From an uncultured Algibacter sp. (GTDB lineage Bacteria > Bacteroidota > Bacteroidia > Flavobacteriales > Flavobacteriaceae), in NCBI RefSeq assembly GCF_947495675.1, contig NZ_CANLZX010000001.1:1-64000 (forward strand): a stretch of 64,000 nt of DNA, read 5' to 3'. Position 1 is the first letter of the stretch; each line of letters begins with the position of its first letter. A program made the translations under genes and the position numbers. Positions 27,769 through 36,999 of the stretch are shown here, piece after piece. The notes below the pieces were generated by a model. The model had not been told where the DNA came from and searched no databases. It saw only the letters and a program-made list of their open reading frames with translations.

Positions 27769-30700
27769 AATCCTTTTTGAAATATTCTTGCACTTTCTTT
27801 TTGTAAACTTGCTGCAAAGGTAAAGCTTGTCTATTTAATATTTCTGTAGTTTGAAAATATTGTTTTGCTGTTGGAATTTGATTATTGGAGTTATTATCGA
27901 ATCTATTCTTATTGGTTTCAGATTCACGCTTATTATCCTCACCCTGTTGAAATGTTGCGTTTTCAAGCTTTAATAATTGATGTTTTAATGCCATCATTTT
28001 TTGAAGGGTTTGTTGTGTAAAACCCTTATTTAATAAATCTAATTCAATGTCTTCCATTTTTCTAACTAAAGCATCACCATTTCCACCATTACCTTCTTTC
28101 GCTAATTTATCTTGTAATGCTTGACGCAATTGTTGTTGTTGTTGGTAAATTTGATAAAGTAGCTCACTATCACCCCCACTAGTACCTTCGCCCTCTCCAC
28201 CAGTTTGTTGACCGTTCTTTCCTTTTTGATAACTCTTTTCCATACCATTTTCACCTGGTTTTCCATCTTTTCCTTTTTCACCTTCATTATCACTTTCCCC
28301 AGGTTTTTTGCCTTCACCTTTTTTAGGTTTTCCTTGCTCACCTTTCTTCATACCCTCTTCCATCATTTTATTAAGCTCTTCTTGACTCATAATGATGTCT
28401 GGTAACTGCATATCCCCTTGTCCTCCTTTGCCAGCAGACATGCTCATGCTTTCTTGCATATTATCTAGTACATCACTTAAAAAATTAGCTAGATTATTTG
28501 CTGCTGTAATTGTAAATTGTTGATTTGATATTCCTTGATATAATTGATTTTCTGCCAGCAAACTTAATGCTTTATCAATATTATAATATACTTCTGTAAT
28601 TTCGTTATTAACTTGTTCTGAGAGTTTAGGTTGGCGTAGAGATAAAGCAAATAAACTATCATCAACATGCTCAAAGTGTTCTCTTAGATTATTTTGTTTC
28701 TTAAGATAAGAAGCAAAATGATTATTATTAGCTTCTATAGATTTAAAATTATTCATGAGCTCCTCTTGGTTAAAAGAGAACAATACTAGATTATCTAGAA
28801 TTTGTCTAAGCATATCAACATCTTCTTGCATTTGTTCTCCGCCTCCAGATTGCATTGAATTTTGCATTTTTTGGCTCATCTTTTTCATTTTTTGAGCTGC
28901 TTTCTTTTGACTTTTTTTAGCGTTTTCTAAATTTTGCTTTTGTTGATCGTTAGGAGTTTTATCAGAATCTAATTTTTCTTCTTTTTGTTGTAATTCATCA
29001 GAGGCTTTTTTCTGTTCATTATCAACTTCTTGTTCATCTAATTTATCTCTAGGTATATCTATAGGCTTTTTTAATTTGCTACTTTCTTTTTCTAATTCTT
29101 CAATTTCTTTTTTATAATTATCAAACTGACTGTTTAAATCGTCTTGCTTTTCTTTAGTGTTTTCTTTATCAGTTGTATTGGATAGTTCTTCTTGTTTATC
29201 AGCTAACTTGTTTAAATCATCTTTGAGTTTTTCTAATTTCTTATCAACGTAAAACCGTTTTGTTAACTCTAATAATTGTTCTAGACTACGCTTTTTATTT
29301 TTATTCTGCTTAGCAAGTTCATCTAGCTTTTTTATTAAATCTTCATTATTAATTTTTTCTTGAAGTTTTTCAATTTCATCCAATAATTTTTCATCACGTT
29401 CAAGTTTTTCTTCATTATCTTTTAAACGCTTTTTTAAATCCTCTTTAAATTTATCTTCTTCTGTTATTTCTTTTTGGAATTCTTCTAAATTATCTTTTAA
29501 TTTTTTATTGAAGTTTTTCATCATTTCATCTTGCTCTTTCTGACGTTTAAAAAATGATTCTAACTTCTTCTTATCATTAAAATTTAAATTGGACTTTTCT
29601 TTTTGTGTTTTAGTTAATTCTTCTAACTTTTTCTCTTGTTCATCAAACTTTTCTAAAGATTTATTTAAATCTTTAATGGTTTTACTTTGTTCATCAAGAT
29701 TTTTTTGAGCTTCTTCATCTTGAGTTCTTCTTCTGTATGTGTATACATGACTTTTAACACTTTTAAAACGATTAACTTTATCGTTATCATATACTTGAAA
29801 ATATACGTCATAAGAAATTCCTTCTGGTATATTCAAATTATTAGGAAAAGCAGTAATAAAATCTGCGATGTTTGAATTGGTAACAGGTATTACTTCAAAT
29901 TGTTTGTCTTTTTCATTACCTGAAGGATAATAAACCATTTGTAGCTTGGTAAAACCATAATCATCACTAACTTGCCCATAGAAATATAGTGATTGTTGAT
30001 CCAGACTATCTTTTTCAACTTTTAAATTAATTTCAGGATACTGATCTTTTATCACATCAATACTAAAAGCTAAATTTTCATAGTTTTTTAAGTTTTTATT
30101 GCTTGTGCTTAAAGTGTAATCGAAATTTGAAAAAACTTGCTTAGAACCTACAAAAATACCGGTATTTACTGGCTTAAATTTAAGTGTGTCTTTGGCAAAT
30201 AGGTGCACATTATCAGTTGATTTTGTACTTAGTTGCCATTTTATTTTAGTACCTTCTGGAACTAAAGCATTCCCTGTACTTTTAAAAACTTCATCTCTTT
30301 TTTTTGTGTAACTTGGGTAATCTAATACCATTTCAAAATTTAATAAAGATGGCGTTTTAACTACATTAACTGTATATGGTTTTGATGTTACATCATTAGC
30401 CATTAATTGAAAAACAATAGCTTCTTTGGGTTGTGTAAACACATATTCGAATTCGGCTACAGCTTTTTGTTGTAAAAAATAAGTTTCATTATTATAATTA
30501 ATTTGAACACTTTCTGGAATTACATCTCCAGCTGTTTTTACAAGTAATTTGAAATCTGTATTTTCAATAGCATTTAAATTTTCATTTACCACAAAAAACT
30601 GAAATGGAGCTGGAGGCTCATAAGCTGTTTTGTAGTGTACAACACGTTTATAACTATCACTAAACAAATTAAAATTTCCAGTAAAAAAAGTTAAAAGTAA

Positions 30701-31186
30701 AATAGCAACAGGTATAGCAGCATATTTTAAATAACCCATATTAGCTTTAAAATTAACAGCCAATTTAAACGGTACAGGTTTTAACTCTAGAGACTTCTGT
30801 TCTATACTTGCAAGTAATAATTCTGATTGAGAGTCATTTTCGCTTAATTGTAAAACATTCAACAATTTATCATTCACTTCAGGAAAATGTGTACCAATAA
30901 TTTTTGATGCTACTTCGTAGTTTATACCTTTTTGTAGCTTTAATAACTTAGCAACTGGTATTAAAATAAACTTAACGAGTAAGCCTAATTCTACAGTAAT
31001 AAACAGCCAAAACAATACAGATCTAAAGGTTGTGTTTAACCACAATAAGTGCTCAATAAATAGTGTAAACAAAAAATACAGCAAACCAATAGCAAAAAAC
31101 AAGATAGTCCCTTTAAGCAACTCATTGGTGTAGTAACGCCTAATAAACGCTTCTAATTTGTTTTGTATGTCTTTAAAATTATTCAT
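27761..31186 (-). CDS. DUF4175 family large membrane protein
   Basis: This 1141-aa protein has two N-terminal membrane helices at about residues 25-75 and a third near 150-170. A periplasmic region with beta-rich segments follows (about 180-480), then a very long Lys/Glu/Gln coiled coil (about 480-810), a Met/Gln-rich helical part and a low-complexity Gly/Lys/Glu stretch near residues 955-1015. The pattern matches DUF4175, found in Bacteroidota and proteobacteria and of unknown function. It overlaps ybeY by eight bases. An ATTTCCA/TGGAAAT hairpin sits in its 5' leader at 31198-31217. Confidence 0.87.
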   Translation of the reverse strand: MNNFKDIQNKLEAFIRRYYTNELLKGTILFFAIGLLYFLFTLFIEHLLWLNTTFRSVLFWLFITVELGLLVKFILIPVAKLLKLQKGINYEVASKIIGTHFPEVNDKLLNVLQLSENDSQSELLLASIEQKSLELKPVPFKLAVNFKANMGYLKYAAIPVAILLLTFFTGNFNLFSDSYKRVVHYKTAYEPPAPFQFFVVNENLNAIENTDFKLLVKTAGDVIPESVQINYNNETYFLQQKAVAEFEYVFTQPKEAIVFQLMANDVTSKPYTVNVVKTPSLLNFEMVLDYPSYTKKRDEVFKSTGNALVPEGTKIKWQLSTKSTDNVHLFAKDTLKFKPVNTGIFVGSKQVFSNFDYTLSTSNKNLKNYENLAFSIDVIKDQYPEINLKVEKDSLDQQSLYFYGQVSDDYGFTKLQMVYYPSGNEKDKQFEVIPVTNSNIADFITAFPNNLNIPEGISYDVYFQVYDNDKVNRFKSVKSHVYTYRRRTQDEEAQKNLDEQSKTIKDLNKSLEKFDEQEKKLEELTKTQKEKSNLNFNDKKKLESFFKRQKEQDEMMKNFNKKLKDNLEEFQKEITEEDKFKEDLKKRLKDNEEKLERDEKLLDEIEKLQEKINNEDLIKKLDELAKQNKNKKRSLEQLLELTKRFYVDKKLEKLKDDLNKLADKQEELSNTTDKENTKEKQDDLNSQFDNYKKEIEELEKESSKLKKPIDIPRDKLDEQEVDNEQKKASDELQQKEEKLDSDKTPNDQQKQNLENAKKSQKKAAQKMKKMSQKMQNSMQSGGGEQMQEDVDMLRQILDNLVLFSFNQEELMNNFKSIEANNNHFASYLKKQNNLREHFEHVDDSLFALSLRQPKLSEQVNNEITEVYYNIDKALSLLAENQLYQGISNQQFTITAANNLANFLSDVLDNMQESMSMSAGKGGQGDMQLPDIIMSQEELNKMMEEGMKKGEQGKPKKGEGKKPGESDNEGEKGKDGKPGENGMEKSYQKGKNGQQTGGEGEGTSGGDSELLYQIYQQQQQLRQALQDKLAKEGNGGNGDALVRKMEDIELDLLNKGFTQQTLQKMMALKHQLLKLENATFQQGEDNKRESETNKNRFDNNSNNQIPTAKQYFQTTEILNRQALPLQQVYKKKVQEYFKKDYD

Positions 31187-31286
31187 GTTTGTGTAAAATT
31201 TCCACCTTCTTGGAAATGAAAAAACTGATTTAATAGACTAAACTACAATTTTATTTTTTACGGGGTTTATAATTATCTGTTAATTG

Positions 31287-31294
31287 TATCTTTG
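31287..31294 (+). promoter_or_regulatory. Bacteroidota -7 promoter element for gltX
   Basis: TATCTTTG fits TAnnTTTG and lies 17 bases before the gltX ATG, in the divergent gap shared with the DUF4175 gene. Confidence 0.55.
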
Positions 31295-31311
31295 CCACAA
31301 ATTTACAAAAC

Positions 31312-32823
31312 ATGACTAATAACGTTCGTGTGCGATTTGCACCTAGCCCAACAGGACCTTTACATATTGGCGGAGTTCGTACTGCTTTATTCAACTATTT
31401 ATTCGCTAAAAAACATGGTGGCACTTTTGTTTTAAGAATTGAAGATACCGACCAAAATCGCTATGTTGAAGGCGCAGAAAAATATATTATTGACGCTTTA
31501 AATTGGTGTGGTATTCCGTTTGATGAAGGGCCAAATAAAAACGAAACATTTGGACCATACAGACAAAGCGAACGTAAGCAATTATATAAACAATATGCTG
31601 AAGAATTGATTGCTTCTGGCAACGCTTATTATGCTTTTGATACTGCTGATACTTTAGATTTTCATAGAAAAGACCATGAAGCTAAAGGAAAAACCTTTAT
31701 TTACAATTGGCATAACAGACTAAAATTAAGCAATTCTTTATCGCTTAGCGCGGAAGATGTAAAAGCTAAATTAGATGCTGGAGATGATTATGTAATTCGT
31801 TTTAAATCGCCTCAAGATGAAACCTTGCACTTAACAGATATTATTCGTGGCGATATTAAAATTGACACCAATATTCTAGACGATAAAGTATTGTTTAAAA
31901 GTGATGGAATGCCAACTTACCACTTAGCCAATATTGTTGATGACCATTTAATGGAAATATCGCATGTTATACGTGGAGAAGAGTGGTTACCAAGTTTAGC
32001 TTTACACTTTCAATTATACAAAGCATTTGGTTGGGAAGCTCCAGAATTTGCTCATTTACCACTTATTTTAAAACCTACAGGAAAAGGAAAATTAAGCAAA
32101 CGTGATGGCGATAAATTAGGTTTCCCTGTTTTTCCATTACAATGGACAGACCCAAAAACAAAAGAAATTTCTAGAGGTTACAAAGAAGATGGTTATTTTC
32201 CAGAAGCCATGGTTAACTTCTTAGCATTTTTAGGTTGGAATCCAGGAACAGAGCAAGAAATTTTTAATCTTGAAGAATTAATTACTGCTTTCGATTTAAA
32301 AAAAGTAAACAAATCTGGTGCTCGTTTCGATCCTGATAAAATAAAATGGTTTAACCATCATTACATGCAAGAGCAACATAATGATGTATTAGCTGAAGCT
32401 TTTAAAAATCACAATACTGAATTAGCAGAAATTGATATCAATTACATCTCTATGGTAATTGACTTAATTAAAGAACGTGCTAGTTTTGTTTTCGATTTTT
32501 GGGACTTGAGTCATTTCTTCTTTTCTGCTCCTTTATCTTATGATGAAAAAGCATCAAAAAAAGCGTTTAAAGACGATACTAAAGATATTTTATCTGAAGT
32601 TGTTTCTATTGTAAATAACATCGAAGATTTTTCAGTTGCAAACCTTCAAGCGGCTATTAAAGGCTGGATAACAACTAACGAAATTGGTTTTGGTAAAGTC
32701 ATGATGCCTCTACGTTTAGCCTTAGTTGGTGCCCTACAAGGTCCAGATGTTTTTGATATTATGTATATGATTGGAAAAACAGAATCTGTTAAACGAATTA
32801 AGAATGTAATTAGTACATTATAA
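31312..32823 (+). CDS. gltX: Glutamate--tRNA ligase
   Basis: It charges tRNA-Glu. The 503-aa class I synthetase shows the HIGH-type motif FAPSPTGPLHIGGVRTALFN at residues 8-27, FVLRIEDTDQNRY, YHLANIVDDHLMEISHVIRGEEWLPS and the KMSKS motif KLSKRDG near 259-265. The anticodon-binding helical domain follows. Length and motifs are typical. It is monocistronic, with its own promoter element and a strong terminator. Confidence 0.98.
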   Translation: MTNNVRVRFAPSPTGPLHIGGVRTALFNYLFAKKHGGTFVLRIEDTDQNRYVEGAEKYIIDALNWCGIPFDEGPNKNETFGPYRQSERKQLYKQYAEELIASGNAYYAFDTADTLDFHRKDHEAKGKTFIYNWHNRLKLSNSLSLSAEDVKAKLDAGDDYVIRFKSPQDETLHLTDIIRGDIKIDTNILDDKVLFKSDGMPTYHLANIVDDHLMEISHVIRGEEWLPSLALHFQLYKAFGWEAPEFAHLPLILKPTGKGKLSKRDGDKLGFPVFPLQWTDPKTKEISRGYKEDGYFPEAMVNFLAFLGWNPGTEQEIFNLEELITAFDLKKVNKSGARFDPDKIKWFNHHYMQEQHNDVLAEAFKNHNTELAEIDINYISMVIDLIKERASFVFDFWDLSHFFFSAPLSYDEKASKKAFKDDTKDILSEVVSIVNNIEDFSVANLQAAIKGWITTNEIGFGKVMMPLRLALVGALQGPDVFDIMYMIGKTESVKRIKNVISTL

Positions 32824-32846
32824 TATAATCTCTTAATTAACAATAT

Positions 32847-32884
32847 AAAAAAAGCCTCTTTATTATTGTAAAGAGGCTTTTTTA
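32847..32884 (+). terminator. Intrinsic terminator of gltX
   Basis: AAAGCCTCTTTA (32851-32862) pairs with TAAAGAGGCTTT (32869-32880) around a 6-nt loop, followed by a T run. Confidence 0.9.
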
Positions 32885-32994
32885 TTAATGGTAAGTTGGC
32901 TTTATAAGAAAAAAAACAATAAATTCGTTACACATGCTTCAATTTAAAAAAAGGGAATTAAAAATTTTTCAATCAATATAAAAATCACTCTAAA

Positions 32995-33504
32995 ATGAAA
33001 ATATATGTTTTAATATTAATACTAGCTTTTCAACTTTTTAGTTGTGACGAAAAGAAAGAAATTAGTTCTATTAATCCAGAAAACTGGTCGAAAAGAAAGA
33101 CTGATTTAAATACTAAAGATTCGCTTGAATTTGGTAAATCATATCTTTCAATTTATTCACAGATTTATAGTTTATCACAACATAGAACACATAACTTAAC
33201 AGCAATGATAAGTTTAAGAAACACAAGTGAATCTGATTCAATTTATATTATTAAAGCGGAATATTACGACACACATGGAAAGTCAATTAGAAAATATTTT
33301 GATTTTCCAATTTATTTGGCTCCTATGGAAACAACAGAGATAATAATTGATGAAATTGATGTGACTGGAGGAACAGGTTCTAACTTTATTTTTGACTGGA
33401 AAATTCCAAAAAACTGTCCAGAACCTCTATTTGAGGGCGTTATGAGTTCTACCATGGGGCAACAAGGTTTATCTTTTACAACCCATGCAAAGCGTATTAA
33501 ATAA
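32995..33504 (+). CDS. DUF3124 lipoprotein
   Basis: This 169-aa protein has a signal peptide ending FQLFSCDEKK (lipobox Cys near residue 17). The mature part resembles DUF3124: YSQIYSLSQHRTHNLTAMISLRNTS, a YYDTHGKSIRKYFDFPIYLAPMET segment, EIDVTGGTGSNFIFDW and a C-terminal VMSSTMGQQGLSF. These are beta-strand rich and of unknown function. It has no operon partner on either side. Confidence 0.8.
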   Translation: MKIYVLILILAFQLFSCDEKKEISSINPENWSKRKTDLNTKDSLEFGKSYLSIYSQIYSLSQHRTHNLTAMISLRNTSESDSIYIIKAEYYDTHGKSIRKYFDFPIYLAPMETTEIIIDEIDVTGGTGSNFIFDWKIPKNCPEPLFEGVMSSTMGQQGLSFTTHAKRIK

Positions 33505-33595
33505 TTTTATGTATAATATTTTCTAATCGTGGTAGTAGATATAACTTCTACTATTTAAATGATAAAAGTATTTAATGCTGAAAATAAATTATTAC

Positions 33596-34279
33596 TTAAA
33601 AAGAAACCATAGCACCAAACAACAACATAGACATATTTCCTTTAAAACGAGAATCGCCACCAGAAGTATCTATATCTTCGCTTTCAAGCTTTTTTAATAG
33701 GTTTGTGGCACCATAAATATAATGTGCCCTTAGTTTTAAAAACTTAAAACCAGCTGTTATACCTACAGCCCCATTCAAATTAAATTGCGAAATATTACTA
33801 ATATCTGTAGCTAATAAATTAGCATAATTATTAATATAATAACCTTCTTGAGTGTTATCCTTAAACTCTAAACGACTATTGTATTGTAACATTGGTCCAA
33901 GATCTAAAGTAACATAACTACCTGCCAATTTTATATGCGCCATTAATGCTAATTGAGCTGCGAAAATTTTATAATCAATAAACTCATTTGTAGTACTCAA
34001 CGCAGTTGGTCTTCCTAAAATACTAATTGTGCTTTCAGATAAATGTAAACCATAACTCATGTTATACCATCTATGAGGAATTTCAACTGTAGCGCTAAAG
34101 CCGCCAATAAATCCATCGCCTTCAGTTGTGGTAAAATTATCTGTAGCAAGATTCACTTTTGTAATACCACCAAAAATGCCAATACCATTTACAATATCGT
34201 ATTCGCCTTTTTGAGTAAAACTTTTTGTAACAAAACACATTGAGAATGCTACTAATAGATAAAGTTGTGTTTTTTTCAT
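33596..34279 (-). CDS. Outer-membrane beta-barrel protein (PorT-like)
   Basis: This 227-aa protein has a signal peptide (residues 1-22, ending SFTQ). Its mature part alternates short amphipathic strands with Gly and aromatic residues: GIFGGITKVNL, FIGGFSATVEIP, YMSYGLHLSES-like turns, TLDLGPMLQYNSRLEF, GAVGITAGFKFLKLRAHYIYG. It ends in a terminal aromatic residue (AMVSF), typical of an 8-stranded outer-membrane barrel. The specific role is unknown. A TATATTTG promoter element is 22 bases upstream. Confidence 0.72.
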   Translation of the reverse strand: MKKTQLYLLVAFSMCFVTKSFTQKGEYDIVNGIGIFGGITKVNLATDNFTTTEGDGFIGGFSATVEIPHRWYNMSYGLHLSESTISILGRPTALSTTNEFIDYKIFAAQLALMAHIKLAGSYVTLDLGPMLQYNSRLEFKDNTQEGYYINNYANLLATDISNISQFNLNGAVGITAGFKFLKLRAHYIYGATNLLKKLESEDIDTSGGDSRFKGNMSMLLFGAMVSF

Positions 34280-34300
34280 GCTATTTTAGGGTTAAGTGAA

Positions 34301-34308
34301 CAAATATA
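34301..34308 (-). promoter_or_regulatory. Bacteroidota -7 promoter element for the outer-membrane protein
   Basis: TATATTTG on the minus strand fits TAnnTTTG in the divergent gap with the SPFH gene. Confidence 0.5.
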
Positions 34309-34354
34309 ACTTAATTTAGTAATTCTTATTTTCAACCATTTTAATTAAACAATT

Positions 34355-35278
34355 ATGAGTTTCGCTTTTATCCCATTTGTAGTTATTGGATTATTTATTT
34401 TAATATCCTCCTTTTTTGTTGTTAAACAACAAACAGCAGCTATTATAGAACGCTTTGGTAAGTTTCAAAGTATTCGTCAATCTGGTTTACAACTTAAAAT
34501 TCCGTTAGTAGATAAAATTGCTGGTCGGTTAAGTTTAAAAATTCAGCAATTAGATGTTATTATAGAAACAAAAACGTTAGATGATGTTTTTGTACGCCTT
34601 AAAGTATCTGTACAATACAAAGTAATTAAAGAAAAAGTTTATGATGCTTTCTATAAGTTAGATTATCCTCACGATCAAATTACAAGTTATGTTTTTGATG
34701 TGGTTCGTGCCGAAGTACCTAAAATGAAATTAGACGATGTATTTGTTAAAAAAGATGATATCGCCTTAGCAGTAAAAGCAGAATTGAATGATGCCATGTC
34801 TGATTATGGTTTTGATATTATTAAAACCTTAGTAACCGATATTGATCCAGATGCCCAAGTAAAAGAGGCTATGAATAGAATTAATGCTTCTGAGCGTGAA
34901 AAAATTGCAGCTCAATTTGAAGGTGATGCTGCGCGTATTTTAATTGTTGAAAAAGCAAAAGCAGAAGCAGAAAGCAAACGTTTACAAGGACAAGGTATTG
35001 CAGACCAACGTCGTGAAATTGCACGTGGTTTAGAAGAGTCTGTAGAGGTTTTAAACCGTGTTGGTATAAATAGTCAAGAAGCTTCTGCATTAATCGTTGT
35101 AACACAACATTATGATACGTTACAATCGTTAGGTGAAGAAACAAATAGTAACTTAATTCTTTTACCTAATGCACCACAAGCAGGAAGTAATATGCTAAAT
35201 GATATGGTTGCAAGCTTTGCAGCAAGTAACCAAATTGGCGAGGCTATGAAAGAAGCAAGAAATAAAGAAAAAAAATAA
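34355..35278 (+). CDS. SPFH/band-7 family protein (stomatin / QmcA-like)
   Basis: This 307-aa protein has one N-terminal membrane helix (residues 4-22), then the SPFH domain at about 25-190. The latter includes VKQQTAAIIERFGKFQSIRQSGL, RLSLKIQQLDVIIETKTLDDVFV and TDIDPDAQVKEAMNRINASEREKIAAQFEGDAA. A coiled coil at about 190-240 and a paraslipin-type C-terminus follow. Such proteins form large membrane-microdomain cages and modulate membrane proteases. No NfeD partner is adjacent. Confidence 0.92.
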   Translation: MSFAFIPFVVIGLFILISSFFVVKQQTAAIIERFGKFQSIRQSGLQLKIPLVDKIAGRLSLKIQQLDVIIETKTLDDVFVRLKVSVQYKVIKEKVYDAFYKLDYPHDQITSYVFDVVRAEVPKMKLDDVFVKKDDIALAVKAELNDAMSDYGFDIIKTLVTDIDPDAQVKEAMNRINASEREKIAAQFEGDAARILIVEKAKAEAESKRLQGQGIADQRREIARGLEESVEVLNRVGINSQEASALIVVTQHYDTLQSLGEETNSNLILLPNAPQAGSNMLNDMVASFAASNQIGEAMKEARNKEKK

Positions 35279-35294
35279 CCCAGCTACTTGGGTT
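35277..35294. terminator. Short bidirectional hairpin between convergent genes
   Basis: AACCCA pairs with TGGGTT around GCTACT. The hairpin overlaps both the SPFH stop codon and the end of the next minus-strand gene. The stem is short, so it may be a weak terminator. Confidence 0.45.
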
Positions 35295-35874
35295 TATACA
35301 TAACAATTATCTGAATAGTAATTGCTAATAAAATTAGTAGACAGATTTCTAATTGAGTTAAAAATTCTACTGAACTTAGAGCTTTTTTACCAATAGACAT
35401 CTGTCTTTTACCTTCTGTTAATTGAATTTTAGATAAGTCATCTAGGTTTTTATTAATATGAGTAATCATATTTTCTTGATTAATTTTATTCTTAAAATTC
35501 GATGATATAAAGTTATTATCTAAACTTTTAAGAGTTTCAAAATTATTTTTAAAATCATCAAAAACAACATGTTCATCGGGCGTAAGCTTTGTTAATTCAA
35601 ACCTTAATACGAGGTTATTAATATTTGTATTTACTATTTCATTTTCCTGATTAAAAAATAACGTATCTGTTAATTTTAGAGCAACTTCCTTTTTATTAAC
35701 TAGCTTAAACATCTCAAATACCAAATTGCTAGCTATAAGCCTGTCTTCATAAATTGCGACAACAGATTCATTGACTCTCTTAAAATTGTTCCTGTCAATT
35801 AAGTTAGTGGCTACTATTAATATAAATACCATCAAAATACCTAAAACCCACTTAACTTTACTGTAAAACTCCAT
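35284..35874 (-). CDS. Stand-alone four-helix-bundle sensor-type membrane protein (4HB_MCP-like)
   Basis: This 196-aa protein has one membrane segment at residues 9-26, a periplasmic helical region of about 140 residues and a second membrane segment at about 168-190, with a very short cytoplasmic tail. This is the ligand-binding half of a chemoreceptor-like protein (MCP four-helix-bundle) without HAMP or signalling domains. The helices contain VNESVVAIYEDRLIASNLVFEMF, typical of the family start. Partner proteins are unknown. It lies in the same direction as the nearby kinase-regulator pair. Confidence 0.65.
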   Translation of the reverse strand: MEFYSKVKWVLGILMVFILIVATNLIDRNNFKRVNESVVAIYEDRLIASNLVFEMFKLVNKKEVALKLTDTLFFNQENEIVNTNINNLVLRFELTKLTPDEHVVFDDFKNNFETLKSLDNNFISSNFKNKINQENMITHINKNLDDLSKIQLTEGKRQMSIGKKALSSVEFLTQLEICLLILLAITIQIIVMYKPK

Positions 35875-35894
35875 CGCACTTATATTTATATTAA

Positions 35895-35929
35895 TAAAAA
35901 AAGCTATCAGCCAATATTTGGTTGATAGC
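35895..35929 (-). terminator. Intrinsic terminator of the GPxYKNYKPW-repeat gene
   Basis: On the minus strand an interrupted stem, GCTATCA/TGATAGC with inner CCAA/TTGG, is followed by a run of T. It lies 28 bases beyond the stop of the 101-aa gene. Confidence 0.85.
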
Positions 35930-35957
35930 CTTTAATTTAAATCCCTTTAAACTTAAA

Positions 35958-36263
35958 TTAATCATTGTCTTTAAGCCATGGTTTATAGTTTTTATAGGCA
36001 GGTCCTTTTAGTTTAGAACGATCTGAACCATAAACAATAGCTACATAATCTTTATTTGCTTTATTTTTCCAAGGCTTTTGGTTTTTATGTTCTGGGCCTG
36101 TTAATTTTGTTTTGGTTTCTACTGTATAAACTAAAGTAGGCTCACTTTTATGCAACCAAGGCTTATAATTTTTATATTCCGGACCTTTAAAGTCGCTTCT
36201 TTTTTGCGCATAAAGACTTACCGAAAGTAAAACTACTAATAATGTTAAAATTGTATTTCTCAT
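35958..36263 (-). CDS. Small exported protein with three GPxYKNYKPW repeats
   Basis: This 101-aa product has a signal peptide (residues 1-19, ending SLYAQ). The mature 80 residues consist of three copies of a roughly 12-residue unit: FKGPEYKNYKPWL, LTGPEHKNQKPWK and LKGPAYKNYKPWL. They are separated by 15-20 residues, with VYTVETKTK and AIVYGSDRSK spacers. The invariant core is GP-x-[YH]-K-N-x-K-PW. There is no Cys and the charge is strongly positive. I do not recognise a function; a periplasmic or surface binding protein is possible. It has its own terminator. Confidence 0.75.
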   Translation of the reverse strand: MRNTILTLLVVLLSVSLYAQKRSDFKGPEYKNYKPWLHKSEPTLVYTVETKTKLTGPEHKNQKPWKNKANKDYVAIVYGSDRSKLKGPAYKNYKPWLKDND

Positions 36264-36366
36264 AACCTATCTTCTATTTAATTTTATGTAAAATTAAACA
36301 CAAAGCATAGGTTTATAAGGTATAAGAAATCACCCAATGTGCATCCGTATTTATACGGATATAGAA

Positions 36367-36999
36367 CTAAATAAGATTTATTTTGGTGGCCTTTTTTATA
36401 AGTTCTGCCGTATTTTTAACTTCTAACTTTTTTATAATATTTGCACGATGCGTTTCAATTGTTCGAGAGCTCACAAATAATTTTGAGGCTATTTCTTTAG
36501 TTGTTAAACCTTTAGATATTAGCTCTAAAACTTCTTGTTCTTTTTTAGAAAGAATATTTTCGCTTATAGTTTGTTCAGACATGTAATTAATCATCTTTTC
36601 AGAGATTTTTGGGCTAAAGTACTTTTTCCCTTCACTTACTATTCGTATTACCTTAATTAATTCATCTTGATCTGTATTTTTGAGTAAATAACTATAGGCT
36701 CCGTTTTTGGCACATTTAGCAATATATATGCCGTCATCATGCATGGAAATGATTATTGGTTTAATATTAGTATTAAGGCTCTTAATTTGGTTTAAAACCT
36801 CAAAACCATCCATTTTTGGCATTGTTATATCAAGAAGAACTATATCTATACTTTTTGTACTCTTTATTATTTCAAGAAATGCCTCACCATCACCAACACA
36901 ATCAACAATATCAATATCGTTGTATTTTTTTAATAACTCTTTTAAGCCATTTCTAAACAACTCATGGTCGTCGGCAATTATTATCTTAATTTTTTTCAT
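36367..36999 (-). CDS. NarL/LuxR-family response regulator
   Basis: This 210-aa two-domain protein has a receiver domain at residues 1-120, with acidic DDHE near 10-13, phospho-acceptor Asp near residue 56 in IVLLDITMPKMDG and the conserved Lys in LLKNTD. A C-terminal LuxR-type helix-turn-helix follows (about 145-205: LSKKEQEVLELISKGLTTKEIA, then TIETHRANIIKKL). It is activated by the sensor kinase encoded just upstream, whose gene overlaps it by 14 bases. Targets cannot be read from the sequence. Confidence 0.95.
   Translation of the reverse strand: MKKIKIIIADDHELFRNGLKELLKKYNDIDIVDCVGDGEAFLEIIKSTKSIDIVLLDITMPKMDGFEVLNQIKSLNTNIKPIIISMHDDGIYIAKCAKNGAYSYLLKNTDQDELIKVIRIVSEGKKYFSPKISEKMINYMSEQTISENILSKKEQEVLELISKGLTTKEIASKLFVSSRTIETHRANIIKKLEVKNTAELIKKATKINLI

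Noticed and set aside
28100-28340. Low-complexity Gly/Lys/Glu segment as collagen-like gene
   Set aside because: It is in frame within the DUF4175 protein; Gly-x-y periodicity is not kept, and alternative frames give no protein features.
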